The position numbers and the translations under genes are program-made. Under the pieces are notes generated by a model, which saw only the letters and a program-made list of their open reading frames with translations, ran no database searches and had not been told where the DNA came from. Shown here in pieces: positions 1-6,739 of a stretch of DNA of 8,667 bases. Each line of letters starts with the position of its first letter. The first letter of the stretch is position 1. The stretch is from an uncultured Acinetobacter sp. (GTDB lineage Bacteria; Pseudomonadota; Gammaproteobacteria; Pseudomonadales; Moraxellaceae), in the NCBI GenBank assembly GCA_900766635.1, contig CAAFWA010000205.1:1-8667 (forward strand). The letters are read 5' to 3'.

Positions 1-571
1 AATGGTCAAGCAAAACTGCGTGATTTTAAATGTTGATGCAGGTGTTGATTACCGCTTACGTGTGTTAAAACAAGCACAACTATTTAAGCATCCATTAAAT
101 GCAGAACATCAAACTTGGATGCAACAGCGTTTTGATGCGCTGACGCAAACACAAAGCAAATCAAGTGATGACATCACCATTAATAATCGTCAGATTAAAA
201 CCATTGCCCATACCGAAGATGTGTTGTGGTGTGATTTTGCTGATTTATGCTTAAAGCCGCGTAGTCCTGCCGACTTTATTGAAATCGCTAATATTTATAA
301 TACGGTCTTGGTGAGCAATATCCCACATTTAAATGACTATTTGGCCGATGGTACCCGTCGTTTTATTTATTTGGTCGATGAATTTTATGACCGTGGTGTG
401 AAGCTATTGTTGACCTCAGAAGACAGTATTATTCACATTTACGATGGTGAAAAGCTTGCGTTTGAAATTGAACGTACCCGTTCACGACTACTTGAAATGC
501 AATCAGATGATTACTTAAATTCTGCACATCGACAGATTCAAGATAACTCACCTGAAAAAGCTCAGTTGTAA
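1..571 (+). CDS. zapE: Cell division protein ZapE (AFG1-like AAA+ ATPase), C-terminal part, cut by the window edge
   Basis: The visible 189 residues match the C-terminal part of the ZapE/AFG1 family of P-loop ATPases. ZapE binds the Z-ring and is needed for division under stress in E. coli. Recognisable blocks are NVDAGVDYRLR near the start, the LVSNIPHLND segment around residues 104-113, and the family hallmark RRFIYLVDEFYDRGVKLLL near 119-137. The last recognisable block is ERTRSRLLEMQSDDYL around 157-172. The reading frame is open to the left edge, and the Walker A and B motifs lie upstream of the window. The ATG at base 2 is therefore an internal methionine and not the start. The gene ends in TAA and is followed by a strong terminator. 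The identification is by family resemblance read by eye and is quite secure for this fragment. Confidence 0.9.
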   Translation, partial: MVKQNCVILNVDAGVDYRLRVLKQAQLFKHPLNAEHQTWMQQRFDALTQTQSKSSDDITINNRQIKTIAHTEDVLWCDFADLCLKPRSPADFIEIANIYNTVLVSNIPHLNDYLADGTRRFIYLVDEFYDRGVKLLLTSEDSIIHIYDGEKLAFEIERTRSRLLEMQSDDYLNSAHRQIQDNSPEKAQL

Positions 572-574
572 TTT

Positions 575-597
575 AAAGCGTCTTCGGACGCTTTTTT
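575..597 (+). terminator. Rho-independent terminator of zapE
   Basis: An 8-bp stem, AAAGCGTC paired with GACGCTTT, closes a TTCG loop and runs into six T residues. It begins 3 bp after the zapE stop codon. The C(UUCG)G loop is an exceptionally stable tetraloop. Confidence 0.92.
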
Positions 598-658
598 ATG
601 GCCAATTTGCTGCAAAAATGTCCTTTCGTTGTTTTTTTACCCCAAAATCTGAACTTAA

Positions 659-802
659 GTCTAATTTAGACATTTCAAAAACTTTATACACTGTAAAAGA
701 GCATTCATTCTGATGATGTTAATAAACGAATACTGTGTTTAAAAAATGCCCATTATTTTGTTTATTAATAATTCTATTCAGAACAGTATAAATGGGTATA
801 CT
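659..802 (+). promoter_or_regulatory. Upstream regulatory region of glcB with two dyads and -10-like boxes
   Basis: The gap before glcB holds two dyad symmetries. One is a perfect 13-bp palindrome at 659-671, GTCTAA-T-TTAGAC. The other is AGTATA-n6-TATACT at 785-802. The second dyad contains two -10-like boxes, TATAAA at 787-792 and TATACT at 797-802. No good -35 box lies at the usual distance from either, so the promoter may depend on an activator. The exact start of transcription is not determined. The role of the palindromes as operators is inference from position only. Confidence 0.35.
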
Positions 803-844
803 CGGAAGCTCTTGGAATAAAAAATAGCAATATCAGGAAAGACA

Positions 845-3010
845 ATGACTGCACGTATTCAAAAAGGCAAGTTAGCGATTGCTAAAGAACTGTACGATTT
901 CATCGAAAATGAAGCATTACCAGGTTCAGGTCTTGACAGTGAGACTTATTGGAGCAACTTCGAACAAGTCGTTGTCGATCTTAGTCCAAAAAACAAAGCA
1001 CTCTTGGCTAAGCGTGACCAAATTCAAGCACAAATTGATGAATGGCACCGTAATAACACATTTGAATTAAATGCTTATAAAGCGTTCTTAACTGAAATTG
1101 GCTACTTATTACCAGAAGTAGAAGATTTCCAGATTACGACAGAAAACGTAGACGAAGAAATTGCACTCCTTGCAGGTCCACAGTTGGTTGTACCTGTACG
1201 TAATGCACGTTACTGCTTAAACGCAGCCAATGCACGTTGGGGCTCTTTATATGACGCACTTTACGGCTTTGATGTGATCTCTGACGAAGATGGCGCAGAA
1301 AAAACCAAAGGCTACAACCCAAAACGTGGCGAAAAAGTTATTGCATTTGCTAAAAACTTCTTAGATGAAAATTTCCCATTAGCATCAGGTTCACATGCAG
1401 ATGCAACGCAATATGCAATTGAGGGTAATGCGCTTGTTGTTCGTTTAAAAGATGGCACAACAACAAACTTACAAGATACAGCTAAATTTGTAGGTTACAA
1501 CGGCGAAGCTGCTGCGCCTACAGAAGTGGTTCTTAAAAATAATGGCTTACATGCAATCGTTCAAATTGATGCAACGAATCCAATTGGTCAAACAGATGCA
1601 GCTGGCGTAAAAGACATTGTATTAGAAGCTGCGGTAACCACGATTCAGGATTTAGAAGATTCTGTTGCTGCTGTTGATGCCGAAGAAAAAGTTGAGGGCT
1701 ACCGTAACTGGTTAGGCTTAATGCGCGGTACCTTAGAAGAGTCAATTGAGAAAAATGGCAAAACCATTACGCGTAAACTCAATGCCGATCGTACTTTTAA
1801 AAATGTAGAAGGTGGCGAAACCACATTACATGGTCGCTCATTAATGTTGCTTCGTAACGTAGGTCATTTAATGACTAACCCTGCGATCCTTGTAGATGGC
1901 GAAGAAATCTATGAAGGGATCATGGATGCGTTAATCACGCCGCTTCTTACGATTGCTGATATTCGTGGTGAAAACACCATCAAGAACTCGCGTAAAGGTT
2001 CAATGTACATCGTAAAACCAAAAATGCATGGTCCTGAAGAAGTGGCGTTTGCGGTTGAGTTATTTGAACGTGCTGAACAAGCATTAGGTTTACCTGCAAA
2101 AACGCTAAAAATCGGTATCATGGATGAAGAACGTCGTACATCTGTGAACTTAAAGAACTGTATTGCACAAGCTAAAGATCGTACGATCTTTATTAATACA
2201 GGCTTTATGGATCGTACGGGTGACGAAATCCATACGTTTATGGAAGCAGGTCCGTTTGTTCGTAAAGGCGAAATCAAAGGTCAAGTATGGTTCCCAGCGT
2301 ATGAGAACCGTAACGTGATGGTAGGTTTACAAACTGGTTTACGCGGTAAAGCACAAATTGGTAAAGGCATGTGGCCAAAACCAGATATGCTGCTTGATAT
2401 GTACAAAACCAAAACTGAACATCCAGAAGCGGGCGCAAGCTGTGCATGGGTACCATCACCTACAGGTGCTGTGATTCATGCGATGCACTACCATCAAATT
2501 AGCGTAGCAAACCGTCAACAAGAACTTCTTGCAACAGAAGCGCTACCACTTGATGACTTACTAACGCCACCATTGGCAACCAATACCAATTGGACAGAAG
2601 AAGAGAAGCTCAAAGAGCTTGAAAACAACTGTCAAGGTATCTTAGGTTATGTAGTGCGTTGGGTTGATTTAGGTGTAGGTTGTTCAAAAGTACCTGACAT
2701 CAACGATGTAGGTTTAATGGAAGACCGTGCAACCTTACGTATTTCTTCACAACACGTGGCTAACTGGTTACGTCACGGTATTGTAACTCGTGAGCAAGTT
2801 GAAGAAGTAATGCAGCGTATGGCGAAAATTGTGGATCAGCAAAATGCCAATGATCCATTGTATAAGCCAATGGCAGCTGACTTTGACAACAACATTGCAT
2901 TCCAAGCGGCATCTGACTTGATCTTTAAAGGTGGCGAGCAGCCATCAGGTTATACAGAGCCACTATTACATGCAGCACGTTTAAAACTCAAAGGCTACAC
3001 AGGTGATTAA
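845..3010 (+). CDS. glcB: Malate synthase G
   Basis: This enzyme condenses glyoxylate with acetyl-CoA to give malate and CoA in the glyoxylate bypass and glycolate use. It is a cytoplasmic, Mg2+-dependent, monomeric TIM-barrel enzyme. The 721 residues match the usual length of the G isoform (E. coli about 723). Conserved active-site blocks are visible. R337 in LLRNVGHLM is the glyoxylate-binding arginine. E428 in IGIMDEERR and D456 in GFMDRTGDE are the Mg2+ ligands. D627 in [10 protein letters not shown] corresponds to the catalytic base Asp631 of E. coli, with C613 in GVGCSKVPD matching Cys617. The start is supported by AGGA at 835-838, six bases before the ATG. The gene stands alone between two terminators, with no glcDEF or aceA beside it. 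All key residues are present, so it should be functional. Confidence 0.97.
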   Translation: MTARIQKGKLAIAKELYDFIENEALPGSGLDSETYWSNFEQVVVDLSPKNKALLAKRDQIQAQIDEWHRNNTFELNAYKAFLTEIGYLLPEVEDFQITTENVDEEIALLAGPQLVVPVRNARYCLNAANARWGSLYDALYGFDVISDEDGAEKTKGYNPKRGEKVIAFAKNFLDENFPLASGSHADATQYAIEGNALVVRLKDGTTTNLQDTAKFVGYNGEAAAPTEVVLKNNGLHAIVQIDATNPIGQTDAAGVKDIVLEAAVTTIQDLEDSVAAVDAEEKVEGYRNWLGLMRGTLEESIEKNGKTITRKLNADRTFKNVEGGETTLHGRSLMLLRNVGHLMTNPAILVDGEEIYEGIMDALITPLLTIADIRGENTIKNSRKGSMYIVKPKMHGPEEVAFAVELFERAEQALGLPAKTLKIGIMDEERRTSVNLKNCIAQAKDRTIFINTGFMDRTGDEIHTFMEAGPFVRKGEIKGQVWFPAYENRNVMVGLQTGLRGKAQIGKGMWPKPDMLLDMYKTKTEHPEAGASCAWVPSPTGAVIHAMHYHQISVANRQQELLATEALPLDDLLTPPLATNTNWTEEEKLKELENNCQGILGYVVRWVDLGVGCSKVPDINDVGLMEDRATLRISSQHVANWLRHGIVTREQVEEVMQRMAKIVDQQNANDPLYKPMAADFDNNIAFQAASDLIFKGGEQPSGYTEPLLHAARLKLKGYTGD

Positions 3011-3021
3011 TTCTGTGAACT

Positions 3022-3050
3022 AAAAAAAAGCACCTTCGGGTGCTTTTTTT
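3022..3050 (+). terminator. Rho-independent terminator of glcB
   Basis: The stem AGCACC/GGTGCT closes a TTCG loop, with eight A residues on the 5' side and a run of seven T residues on the 3' side. It lies 11 bp after the glcB stop codon. Confidence 0.93.
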
Positions 3051-3096
3051 ATATCAATACCATTGTTTTATTAGGAAAAATTCCACTAAAAGCGAT

Positions 3097-3138
3097 TTGG
3101 CAAAATATAACAAATACAACTATGCTTCACGTTATAAT
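3097..3138 (+). promoter_or_regulatory. Candidate promoter of the SRAP gene
   Basis: Two alternatives are visible. TTGGCA at 3097-3102 is separated by 18 bp from TATGCT at 3121-3126. A perfect TATAAT lies at 3133-3138 but has a poor -35 box. Either would give a short leader of roughly 25 to 40 bases before the ATG at 3170. The start codon has only a weak AGG at 3158-3160, nine bases upstream. Confidence 0.45.
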
Positions 3139-3169
3139 GGCAAAGACTTTGAAATATAGGTAGCTCAGT

Positions 3170-3832
3170 ATGTGTGCCAATTTTAAGCCTTTAACTCGAG
3201 ATCAACAGCGTGCGTTAAACTTACCTGAGATTGATTTTGAATATCGTGATGAAGTTTATCCTAACTATAGTTCGCCTTTGTTGTTTCAAAGTGCCACAGG
3301 TTTAGAGTGGCGTGAGGTTAATTTTGGTTTAATCCCCAAATGGGCTGAAGATAAAACCATTGCCACACGTACCTATAATGCGCGAAATGAAACTTTATTA
3401 CAAAAACCAAGCTTTGCTGAAGCCGCAGCCAAATGCAAATTTGGGGTCATTCCTGTGGATGAATTTTATGAATCTAAATATATCAATGGCAAACCCGAGC
3501 GATGGGGCGTACGCCGCCGTGATGGTCAAGCCTTTTTTATTGCAGCGCTCTATGAAATTTGCAAACTTGGTGATGATGTTGTGCGCTCTGCAAGCATGAT
3601 TACAATGGATGCCATTGACCATCCCATGATGAAAGATTTTCATGAACCCGGTCCTATTAAACGCTCGGTGATTGTGATCCCAAAGCGACGTTTAAGTGAA
3701 TGGCTCAATTTAAAGCAGCCCAATTGGCAGAGTTTTGTCGAGGGCTTTCCTGTTGAAGAGTTTGAGTGCTCACATGTACCTAAAGCAAAAATCGAAAAAG
3801 TGAGTCCGCAACTCAACTTTTTCGATCTTTAG
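3170..3832 (+). CDS. SRAP-domain protein (HMCES/YedK family, formerly DUF159 / SOS response-associated peptidase)
   Basis: SRAP proteins protect abasic sites in single-stranded DNA by forming a thiazolidine crosslink through an N-terminal cysteine exposed when Met1 is removed. Cys2 is present here (MCANF), as required. Other conserved elements are N70 and R72 in TYNARNE, and E101 in the IPVDEFYE block, which matches Glu105 of YedK. H158 in DFHEPG matches His160. The 220 residues match the family length. Two usually strong motifs have changed. GFYEW reads EFYES, and the R-M-P after the active-site histidine reads R-S-V (KRSVIVIP). The residues thought to do the chemistry are retained, so activity is likely. 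The gene is single, converges on marR with 5 bp between stop codons, and has a hairpin in its last codons. The family call is secure. The exact branch is uncertain, so no gene symbol is given. Confidence 0.92.
   Translation: MCANFKPLTRDQQRALNLPEIDFEYRDEVYPNYSSPLLFQSATGLEWREVNFGLIPKWAEDKTIATRTYNARNETLLQKPSFAEAAAKCKFGVIPVDEFYESKYINGKPERWGVRRRDGQAFFIAALYEICKLGDDVVRSASMITMDAIDHPMMKDFHEPGPIKRSVIVIPKRRLSEWLNLKQPNWQSFVEGFPVEEFECSHVPKAKIEKVSPQLNFFDL
3791..3826 (-). terminator. Hairpin in the 3' end of the SRAP gene, probable terminator for marR
   Basis: A long stem is formed by ATCGAAAAAGTGAGT (3791-3805) and ACTC-A-ACTTTTTCGAT (3811-3826), with one bulged A and a 5-base loop. Read on the minus strand it is followed by TTTTGCTTTA, a usable T tract for stopping marR transcription. 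On the plus strand the tail is only CTTTAG, so termination of the SRAP gene there would be weak. The whole hairpin lies within SRAP coding sequence. Confidence 0.55.
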
Positions 3833-3837
3833 TGTAG

Positions 3838-4302
3838 TTAATGGGCTAGATTTTTAAAAATCTGTTTTAAGCTTTCCATCATTTTTTCGATCTGTAAAGG
3901 CGTTAAACCATCGAAAGATTGCTCAAGTACAATCCCTGTTAAGTCATTGACTTTTTCTGTCATTTCTTCGCCTTTTTTGGTCAAAATCACACGGGTAATA
4001 CGTGCATCATCTTCACAAGAATAGGTATCCACCAGACCCTCATCTTTTAAGCGGTAAATAATTTTGGTGGTGGTGGACATTTTAGACACCACCATTTGCG
4101 ATAGATCAGAGACACTTGCATTGGGTTTACTTTGCAACGCTACTAAAATACGACGGCGGGAATTATCGAGGCCATATTTTTTTAAGGCATGATCGACATT
4201 ATTCACATACTGTGCATGCACTTGCATAATCCAATAAAAAGGAAAATCTTCAAAATGGGTATTTTGCGCAGAGGGCAGAAATTTTGAATATTTTTTAGTC
4301 AT
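3838..4302 (-). CDS. MarR-family transcriptional regulator
   Basis: This is a 154-residue winged-helix regulator of the MarR family, which usually acts as a dimeric repressor released by small ligands or oxidation. The helix-turn-helix spans about residues 63-90, SVSDLSQMVVSKMSTTTKII followed by YRLKDEGLV. The wing is at 95-111, where the family pattern D-x-R-x-x-x-x-x-L-T-x-x-G is met by DARITRVILTKKG. The N- and C-terminal helices would form the dimer interface. The protein has no cysteine at a position that clearly suggests redox sensing; Cys96 lies in the wing. The start is well supported by AGGAAG, eight bases before the ATG. It is divergent from terC across 421 bp and convergent with the SRAP gene. 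An inverted repeat overlaps its own -10 box, consistent with autoregulation. The ligand and target genes cannot be read from the sequence. Confidence 0.9.
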   Translation of the reverse strand: MTKKYSKFLPSAQNTHFEDFPFYWIMQVHAQYVNNVDHALKKYGLDNSRRRILVALQSKPNASVSDLSQMVVSKMSTTTKIIYRLKDEGLVDTYSCEDDARITRVILTKKGEEMTEKVNDLTGIVLEQSFDGLTPLQIEKMMESLKQIFKNLAH

Positions 4303-4334
4303 GTGGTGTTCTTCCTGTTACCTAATTTTAATTT

Positions 4335-4351
4335 TAATTGCATCACAATTA
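4335..4351. promoter_or_regulatory. Candidate MarR operator (TAATTG-n5-CAATTA)
   Basis: A perfect 6-bp inverted repeat with a 5-bp centre overlaps the -10 box of marR and the expected start of transcription. Its size and AT-rich dyad character fit MarR-family operators. Binding by this protein is inference. Confidence 0.4.
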
Positions 4352-4376
4352 TTTGTTATTTTATGTGAAAACTCAA
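4348..4376 (-). promoter_or_regulatory. Promoter of the marR gene
   Basis: On the minus strand, TTGAGT (4371-4376) and AATAAT (4348-4353) are separated by exactly 17 bp. The -35 matches 4 of 6 and the -10 matches 5 of 6 consensus bases. The -10 box lies about 45 bp before the marR ATG. Confidence 0.55.
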
Positions 4377-4723
4377 GTTGACTGCTCTCTTTTTTATCTG
4401 TTTCTTTGCTGTTTTAAGCAGGTCTCATGGCATTTAAATTTCATACAGACCAAAGTATAAATTTGTCTTATATGCTTGTATGATGAAGACCAAATGTTGA
4501 ATTTAAAAGGAAAAATCGACAAGAGTAATGAATGGTCAATGCCTTCGCTAAAGTTTTCATGCGAGTAAGCGATAAAAAAGTATAAAAAAATAATTACAAC
4601 CACATAACTTTGTGCATAATGAAATTATCTTAAGTTGCAAAGGTTCAATTGAATGGATCCGTCGTCGGGGGCACACTTGTCCGCATTTACGATTTCGCTA
4701 ACTCACTCAGGAGTTCTTGACTA

Positions 4724-6247
4724 ATGGAATTTTTATTAGATCCGGGGATTTGGGTTGGTTTAATTACTCTAATTATATTAGAAATCGTATTAGGTATTGA
4801 TAACCTAGTCTTTATTGCTATTTTGTCTGACAAACTTCCACCAGAGCAACGTGATAAAGCACGTGTTTTGGGTTTAACGCTTGCTTTAATCATGCGTTTA
4901 GGCTTGCTGTTTGCCATCTCTTGGCTCGTCACTTTAACCGAGCCGCTGATTACGATTTTTGACCATAGCTTCTCAGGACGCGACCTGATTTTATTGGGTG
5001 GTGGTTTATTCTTGTTGTTTAAAGCTGTGTCTGAATTACATGAGATGATGGAGGGTAAACCCGAAGTTAAAAGCAGTAACAGTAAAGTCGTTTATGCAGG
5101 ATTTGCCGCTGTTGTTGCACAAATTGTCGTACTTGATGCGGTATTCTCACTTGATTCGGTGATTACCGCAATTGGTATGGTCGATGACATCCGAATCATG
5201 ATGGTCGCTATGGTGGTGGCCATGGTGGTGATGTTGGTTGCTTCGAAGCCATTAACCACGTTTGTTAACCGTCATCCAACAGTCGTGATTCTATGCTTAA
5301 GCTTCTTATTGCTGATCGGGATTAGCTTAATTGCCGAAGGTTTTGGTTTCCATATTCCAAAAGGTTATATCTATTCGGGTATTGGTGTGGCTATTTTAAT
5401 GGAAGGCTTTAACCAATATCGTTTGCGTAATAGCCAAAAACATGCGGCAAAAATTCCATTGCGTCATCGTACTGCCGATTCGATTTTAAAATTGATGGGC
5501 GGTAAGCTAGAAACTGAAGATCAAGCGAGCAATGCACAAGCCCAAGAGACGTTTGCTGATGAAGAACGCTATATGATTGGTGGGGTATTGACCCTTGCTG
5601 AGCGTTCAGTGGCCTCAATTATGACGCCACGCAGTCAAATTTCATGGGTGGATTTAAATGATTCTCCTGAAGAGATTCGTGAAAAGATTTTATCAGTTCC
5701 GCACAGCTTATTCCCTGTATGCCGTGGTAGCTTAGATAAAGTCATCAGTATTGTGCGTGCTAAAGAATTATTGGATGTGTTAGAAGACGAAGAGCAAATG
5801 AAAGCGCTGATTCGTATGCATCGTCCAATTTATATCTTTGAAACCATGAAAGTGATTGATGCGATTAATACCTTGCGTAGTTCAAAAGGCTCATTGGTAT
5901 TAGTGAGCGATGAATTTGGTAATGTGCAAGGTTTAATTTCACCACTTGATGTTTTTGAGGCGATTGCAGGTGAATTCCCTGATGCTGATGAGCAGCCTGA
6001 TTTGATTAAACTCGAAGATGGTCAGTGGAAAGCCACAGGGATGCTTGATTTATATCAACTTGAACTTGAATTGGGTATGCTAGATTTAGTCGAAGAAGAT
6101 GCGAACTATATTAGTGTTGCAGGCTTGATCTTAGATCAAACCCAAGGTGAAGTAAAAGTCGGTACAGAGCTTGAGTATAAAGGCGTACATTTTACTGTCA
6201 CTGAACTCGATGGTAATCGAATCAAAACAGTGATGATTCATCACTAA
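4724..6247 (+). CDS. TerC-family integral membrane protein with CBS pair and CorC/HlyC domain
   Basis: This 507-residue protein combines three modules, like E. coli YoaE and YegH. Residues 1 to about 230 form a TerC membrane domain with about seven helices. They carry the two hallmark acidic motifs, [11 protein letters not shown] (20-30) and [17 protein letters not shown] (136-152). A CBS-domain pair follows, the first opening with [13 protein letters not shown] near 298-310 and the second around 367-418 ending [17 protein letters not shown] CorC_HlyC transporter-associated domain occupies about 430-505. TerC proteins are linked to Mn2+ export and metal loading of secreted proteins, and to tellurite resistance. 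The substrate here cannot be assigned. AGGAG at 4709-4713 precedes the ATG by 10 bases. The gene is single, divergent from marR, and ends at a strong terminator. The family call is secure and the function is inferred. Confidence 0.93.
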   Translation: MEFLLDPGIWVGLITLIILEIVLGIDNLVFIAILSDKLPPEQRDKARVLGLTLALIMRLGLLFAISWLVTLTEPLITIFDHSFSGRDLILLGGGLFLLFKAVSELHEMMEGKPEVKSSNSKVVYAGFAAVVAQIVVLDAVFSLDSVITAIGMVDDIRIMMVAMVVAMVVMLVASKPLTTFVNRHPTVVILCLSFLLLIGISLIAEGFGFHIPKGYIYSGIGVAILMEGFNQYRLRNSQKHAAKIPLRHRTADSILKLMGGKLETEDQASNAQAQETFADEERYMIGGVLTLAERSVASIMTPRSQISWVDLNDSPEEIREKILSVPHSLFPVCRGSLDKVISIVRAKELLDVLEDEEQMKALIRMHRPIYIFETMKVIDAINTLRSSKGSLVLVSDEFGNVQGLISPLDVFEAIAGEFPDADEQPDLIKLEDGQWKATGMLDLYQLELELGMLDLVEEDANYISVAGLILDQTQGEVKVGTELEYKGVHFTVTELDGNRIKTVMIHH

Positions 6248-6249
6248 AT

Positions 6250-6280
6250 AAAAAAGCCTCACTTCGGTGAGGCTTTTTTT
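6250..6280. terminator. Bidirectional terminator between terC and the small membrane gene
   Basis: The stem AAGCCTCAC/GTGAGGCTT closes a TTCG loop. Six A residues flank it on the left and seven T residues on the right, so it works in both directions for the two convergent genes. Confidence 0.93.
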
Positions 6281-6286
6281 ATGTGT

Positions 6287-6514
6287 TTATTCGGGATCTT
6301 TTCGATATTTGTGTTCGATGATCGCCCATAGACAAAACACCAAAGATACGATGAGGGCATAAACGAAGTACTCGGCTTTGAGGTTGCCTTGAATACTGCC
6401 GTAAATGACAAGGGTAAGCATTAAAGCGAAAGATGTACTGATGTAGACTAGACGGTCGCTATTTTGCTTGAATGCGTCGCTGAAGACTGTTTTTGTAAAA
6501 TGCTGAACTGACAT
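6287..6514 (-). CDS. Small two-helix membrane protein, function unknown
   Basis: I do not recognise this family. The 75-residue protein has two hydrophobic segments, about residues 22-41 (LVYISTSFALMLTLVIYGSI) and 49-67, joined by a short loop containing GNLKAE. It begins with a basic amphipathic stretch and ends with HKYRKDPE. Positive residues outside both helices suggest a hairpin with both ends in the cytoplasm. The ATG at 6514 is chosen over a GTG at 6520 in the same frame. AGGAG at 6523-6527 is 8 bases from the ATG but only 2 from the GTG. It has its own promoter candidate and shares a terminator with terC, which supports a real expressed gene. It could be a conserved genus-level inner-membrane protein. 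Confidence 0.75.
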   Translation of the reverse strand: MSVQHFTKTVFSDAFKQNSDRLVYISTSFALMLTLVIYGSIQGNLKAEYFVYALIVSLVFCLWAIIEHKYRKDPE

Positions 6515-6561
6515 CTCCACGTCTCCTTGTTGGATAAACCTTATTGTTTTAGTTGGTGGGG

Positions 6562-6590
6562 TTTATATGGTTGTACGTGGATTTTTTTAA
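6562..6590 (-). promoter_or_regulatory. Candidate promoter of the small membrane gene
   Basis: On the minus strand, TTAAAA (6585-6590) and TATAAA (6562-6567) are separated by 17 bp, giving a leader of about 40 bases before the ATG at 6514. The region is AT-rich, so a chance match is possible. Confidence 0.4.
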
Positions 6591-6645
6591 AAATGCAAGT
6601 CTATTTGAAGAAAAATATCCTAAAGTTGAATGTGAGTTAATAGGC

Positions 6646-6678
6646 AAAATAAAAATCTGTTTGGGTAAAACTGATTTT
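6646..6678 (-). terminator. AT-rich hairpin, possible terminator of brnQ
   Basis: AAAATC-T-GTTT (6652-6662) pairs with AAAC-T-GATTTT (6668-6678) around the loop GGGTA, with one T-T mismatch. Read on the minus strand, the direction of brnQ, the stem is followed by TATTTTG, giving an interrupted T tract. The stem is poor in G and C, so it is weaker than the other terminators here. It lies about 60 bp after the brnQ stop. Confidence 0.4.
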
Positions 6679-6698
6679 AGATTGCCAAAGCAGCAAGC

Positions 6699-6717
6699 AA
6701 GATTTGGGTAAAATCTT
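6699..6717. repeat. Second hairpin with the same GGGTA loop
   Basis: AAGATTT and AAATCTT form a perfect 7-bp stem around GGGTA. The element TTTGGGTAAAA is shared with the hairpin at 6652-6678 (copies at 6660-6670 and 6703-6713). No T tract follows on the minus strand, so by itself it is not a standard terminator. Confidence 0.45.
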
Positions 6718-6739
6718 CACTTTGCGATTGATCAGATGC

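Larger units (their letters stand above)
4303..4723. other. Divergent marR-terC intergenic region (421 bp)
   Basis: No convincing gene lies here. It holds the marR promoter and operator candidate at the left. A central block (4421-4537) has alternating complementary elements: GGTCT (4421), AGACC (4447), GTCTT (4465), AGACC (4487) and GGTC (4534). The AGACCAAA element occurs twice exactly 40 bp apart, and TCATAC (4441-4446) pairs with GTATGA (4478-4483). At the right are a -10-like CATAAT at 4615-4620 within the dyad ATAAT-GAA-ATTAT, the palindrome TTCAATTGAA at 4644-4653, and a GC-richer leader at 4655-4685. The leader contains a small hairpin, GGGCA-CACT-TGTCC (4669-4682). The known yybP-ykoY manganese riboswitch, often found before terC genes, was looked for and not recognised. 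Confidence 0.5.

Noticed and set aside
1..571. zapE read as a truncated pseudogene or as a gene starting at base 2
   Set aside because: The frame is open to the window edge, so the missing N-terminal half reflects the window cut and not a biological truncation.
1909..2277. 122-residue open frame on the minus strand inside glcB
   Set aside because: It lies fully opposite a strongly conserved malate synthase region, has no recognisable family and is best explained as a codon-bias shadow.
4394..4603. 69-residue minus-strand frame in the marR-terC gap
   Set aside because: No clear ribosome binding site or recognisable family, AT-rich low-information composition and overlap with repeat structure. 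A chance frame is more likely.
4640..4723. Possible yybP-ykoY manganese riboswitch before terC
   Set aside because: The GC-richer leader and small hairpin were examined, but the conserved loop sequences of that riboswitch are not recognisable. A covariance search would settle it.
6515..6520. GTG start six bases upstream for the small membrane protein
   Set aside because: The AGGAG is only 2 bases from this GTG but 8 bases from the ATG at 6514, so the ATG is the better start.
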